This document shows positions 63,118 to 64,000 of a DNA stretch of 64,000 nt, one piece after another. The DNA lies in NCBI RefSeq assembly GCF_964340395.1, contig NC_135559.1, positions 13,676,759 through 13,740,758 on the forward strand, written 5' to 3'. The notes under the pieces are model-generated. The model was not told the origin of the DNA, made no database searches, and was given only the letters and a program-made list of their open reading frames with translations. This DNA comes from Glandiceps talaboti (taxonomy: Eukaryota > Hemichordata > Enteropneusta > Spengelidae). Position numbers and translations under genes: made by a program. How positions within the stretch are numbered: the first letter of the stretch is position 1; each line of letters starts with the position of its first letter.

Positions 63118-64000
63118 ACAATTATCCCAAATTCTCAGAAGTTGGTAACGTCCCCTATCACGGTTCATAGATGGTTTTAAAGTCCGAATACGAATCGCTT
63201 CCTAAACCTTCACCTAAACCAGTCCAACTAACGGTGCAATACGAAGTTAGATTCATGAACTTAGACTGACTGTTTGCACAGACGAGTTTTCATCATAATA
63301 TTTAACTTATACTGACTAATCAGTCATTTATACATTCATTAACATAAAATGATATCTCATTCTCACCTTGATAACTTTCTTGTAGATTTTACATCAAGAA
63401 AGATATTGAACAGTCACCAACTTGCAATCACACCTTGGTTAGCCTTCTGCTACTTCTTCTACATGATAAAATAAAACAAGATGGTTAAAAAAGTGAACAT
63501 ACAGCATAGTACATTTCAAGTATAGCATGTGGATGTTGTTTTTTTCAGATGTTTTTTGTCTAGCCAACTTTTGGGTCAAATATGAACAAAAGTTAGCATT
63601 TCCTAGCCTTTACTCTATGATGACACACACACAAAAAACAGTTTTGATCAATTCAACTTGCAATATGCAATTTTGTCTTTATTAGAAGGCACACTGGCCT
63701 ATAGGAAAATGAAATAAGAAACATTTACGATTTACAAATGGAAATATTTTTTTTTCCACTACGAAGTTACCTTATCAAATGCCCCTGCTTTCTCTAACTC
63801 TCATATCATTCAATATATCATTCTCTCAAACCAGAGTTGATGTTTCTGCCATGACACTGCGAAATATTGATGTCTTGACTTAAGCGGTGCCATAAAGGGG
63901 CTATGAAGAGGCTATGGTTTATGACAGTGCAATATATATATGAAATATTCTTTGTGTGTACCCTGGTGTGCATGCTTGTATTCACTCACTATACCCCTGA
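63118..64000. other. Right edge of the window, no gene seen
   Basis: AT-rich sequence with short A and T runs, and no exon or array recognised. Confidence 0.45.

Overview
The window is an animal nuclear genome segment: AT-rich, with split genes whose exons of about 65-300 bp join in phase through GT-AG introns, plus very many microsatellites, minisatellites and short inverted-repeat elements. Two myosin VII-type genes, a DZIP3-HEPN/B-box/filamin/propeller protein and a tRNA-derived SINE point to an aquatic invertebrate. A non-vertebrate deuterostome such as a hemichordate or amphioxus, or a mollusc, would fit; the species cannot be fixed from this sequence.

Layout. (1) 1.6-24.5 kb, plus strand: the 3' half of an unconventional myosin VII gene, 12 exons coding for the last MyTH4-FERM module and the natural C-terminus. 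The 5' part lies left of the window. One of its introns has all the marks of a U12-type AT-AC intron. (2) 12.0-14.6 kb, minus strand, inside an 11.8 kb intron of that myosin: a complete two-exon gene for an 874-residue TRIM-like protein with a DZIP3-type HEPN domain in place of RING. (3) 20.8-21.4 kb, in another intron: a small element with terminal inverted repeats carrying a SAP-like ORF. (4) 24.5-31.2 kb: gene-free, dominated by a 2 kb satellite of about 37-bp units interrupted by a hairpin element. (5) 31.3-38.2 kb, minus strand: eight exons of a second myosin VII, closer to vertebrate MYO7A, pointing tail to tail at the first. Only the terminal FERM part is present and one internal exon appears to be missing. 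(6) 41.1-62.1 kb, minus strand: a complete 17-exon gene for an 851-residue protein that joins a short N-terminal domain, a charged coiled coil, a TPR array and a C-terminal SGNH-hydrolase-like domain. I do not recognise a named family for it. (7) 62.2-64 kb: upstream region with one exon-like block and an inverted repeat.

The genes do not form an obvious pathway. Myosin VII tails bind cargo and adhesion complexes, the TRIM-like protein looks like an immune or RNA-related factor, and the TPR-SGNH protein has no known role. The recurring structural theme is tandem duplication that begins at or spans exon-intron boundaries, seen in both the plus-strand myosin and the TPR-SGNH gene, together with dense foldback elements inside introns.
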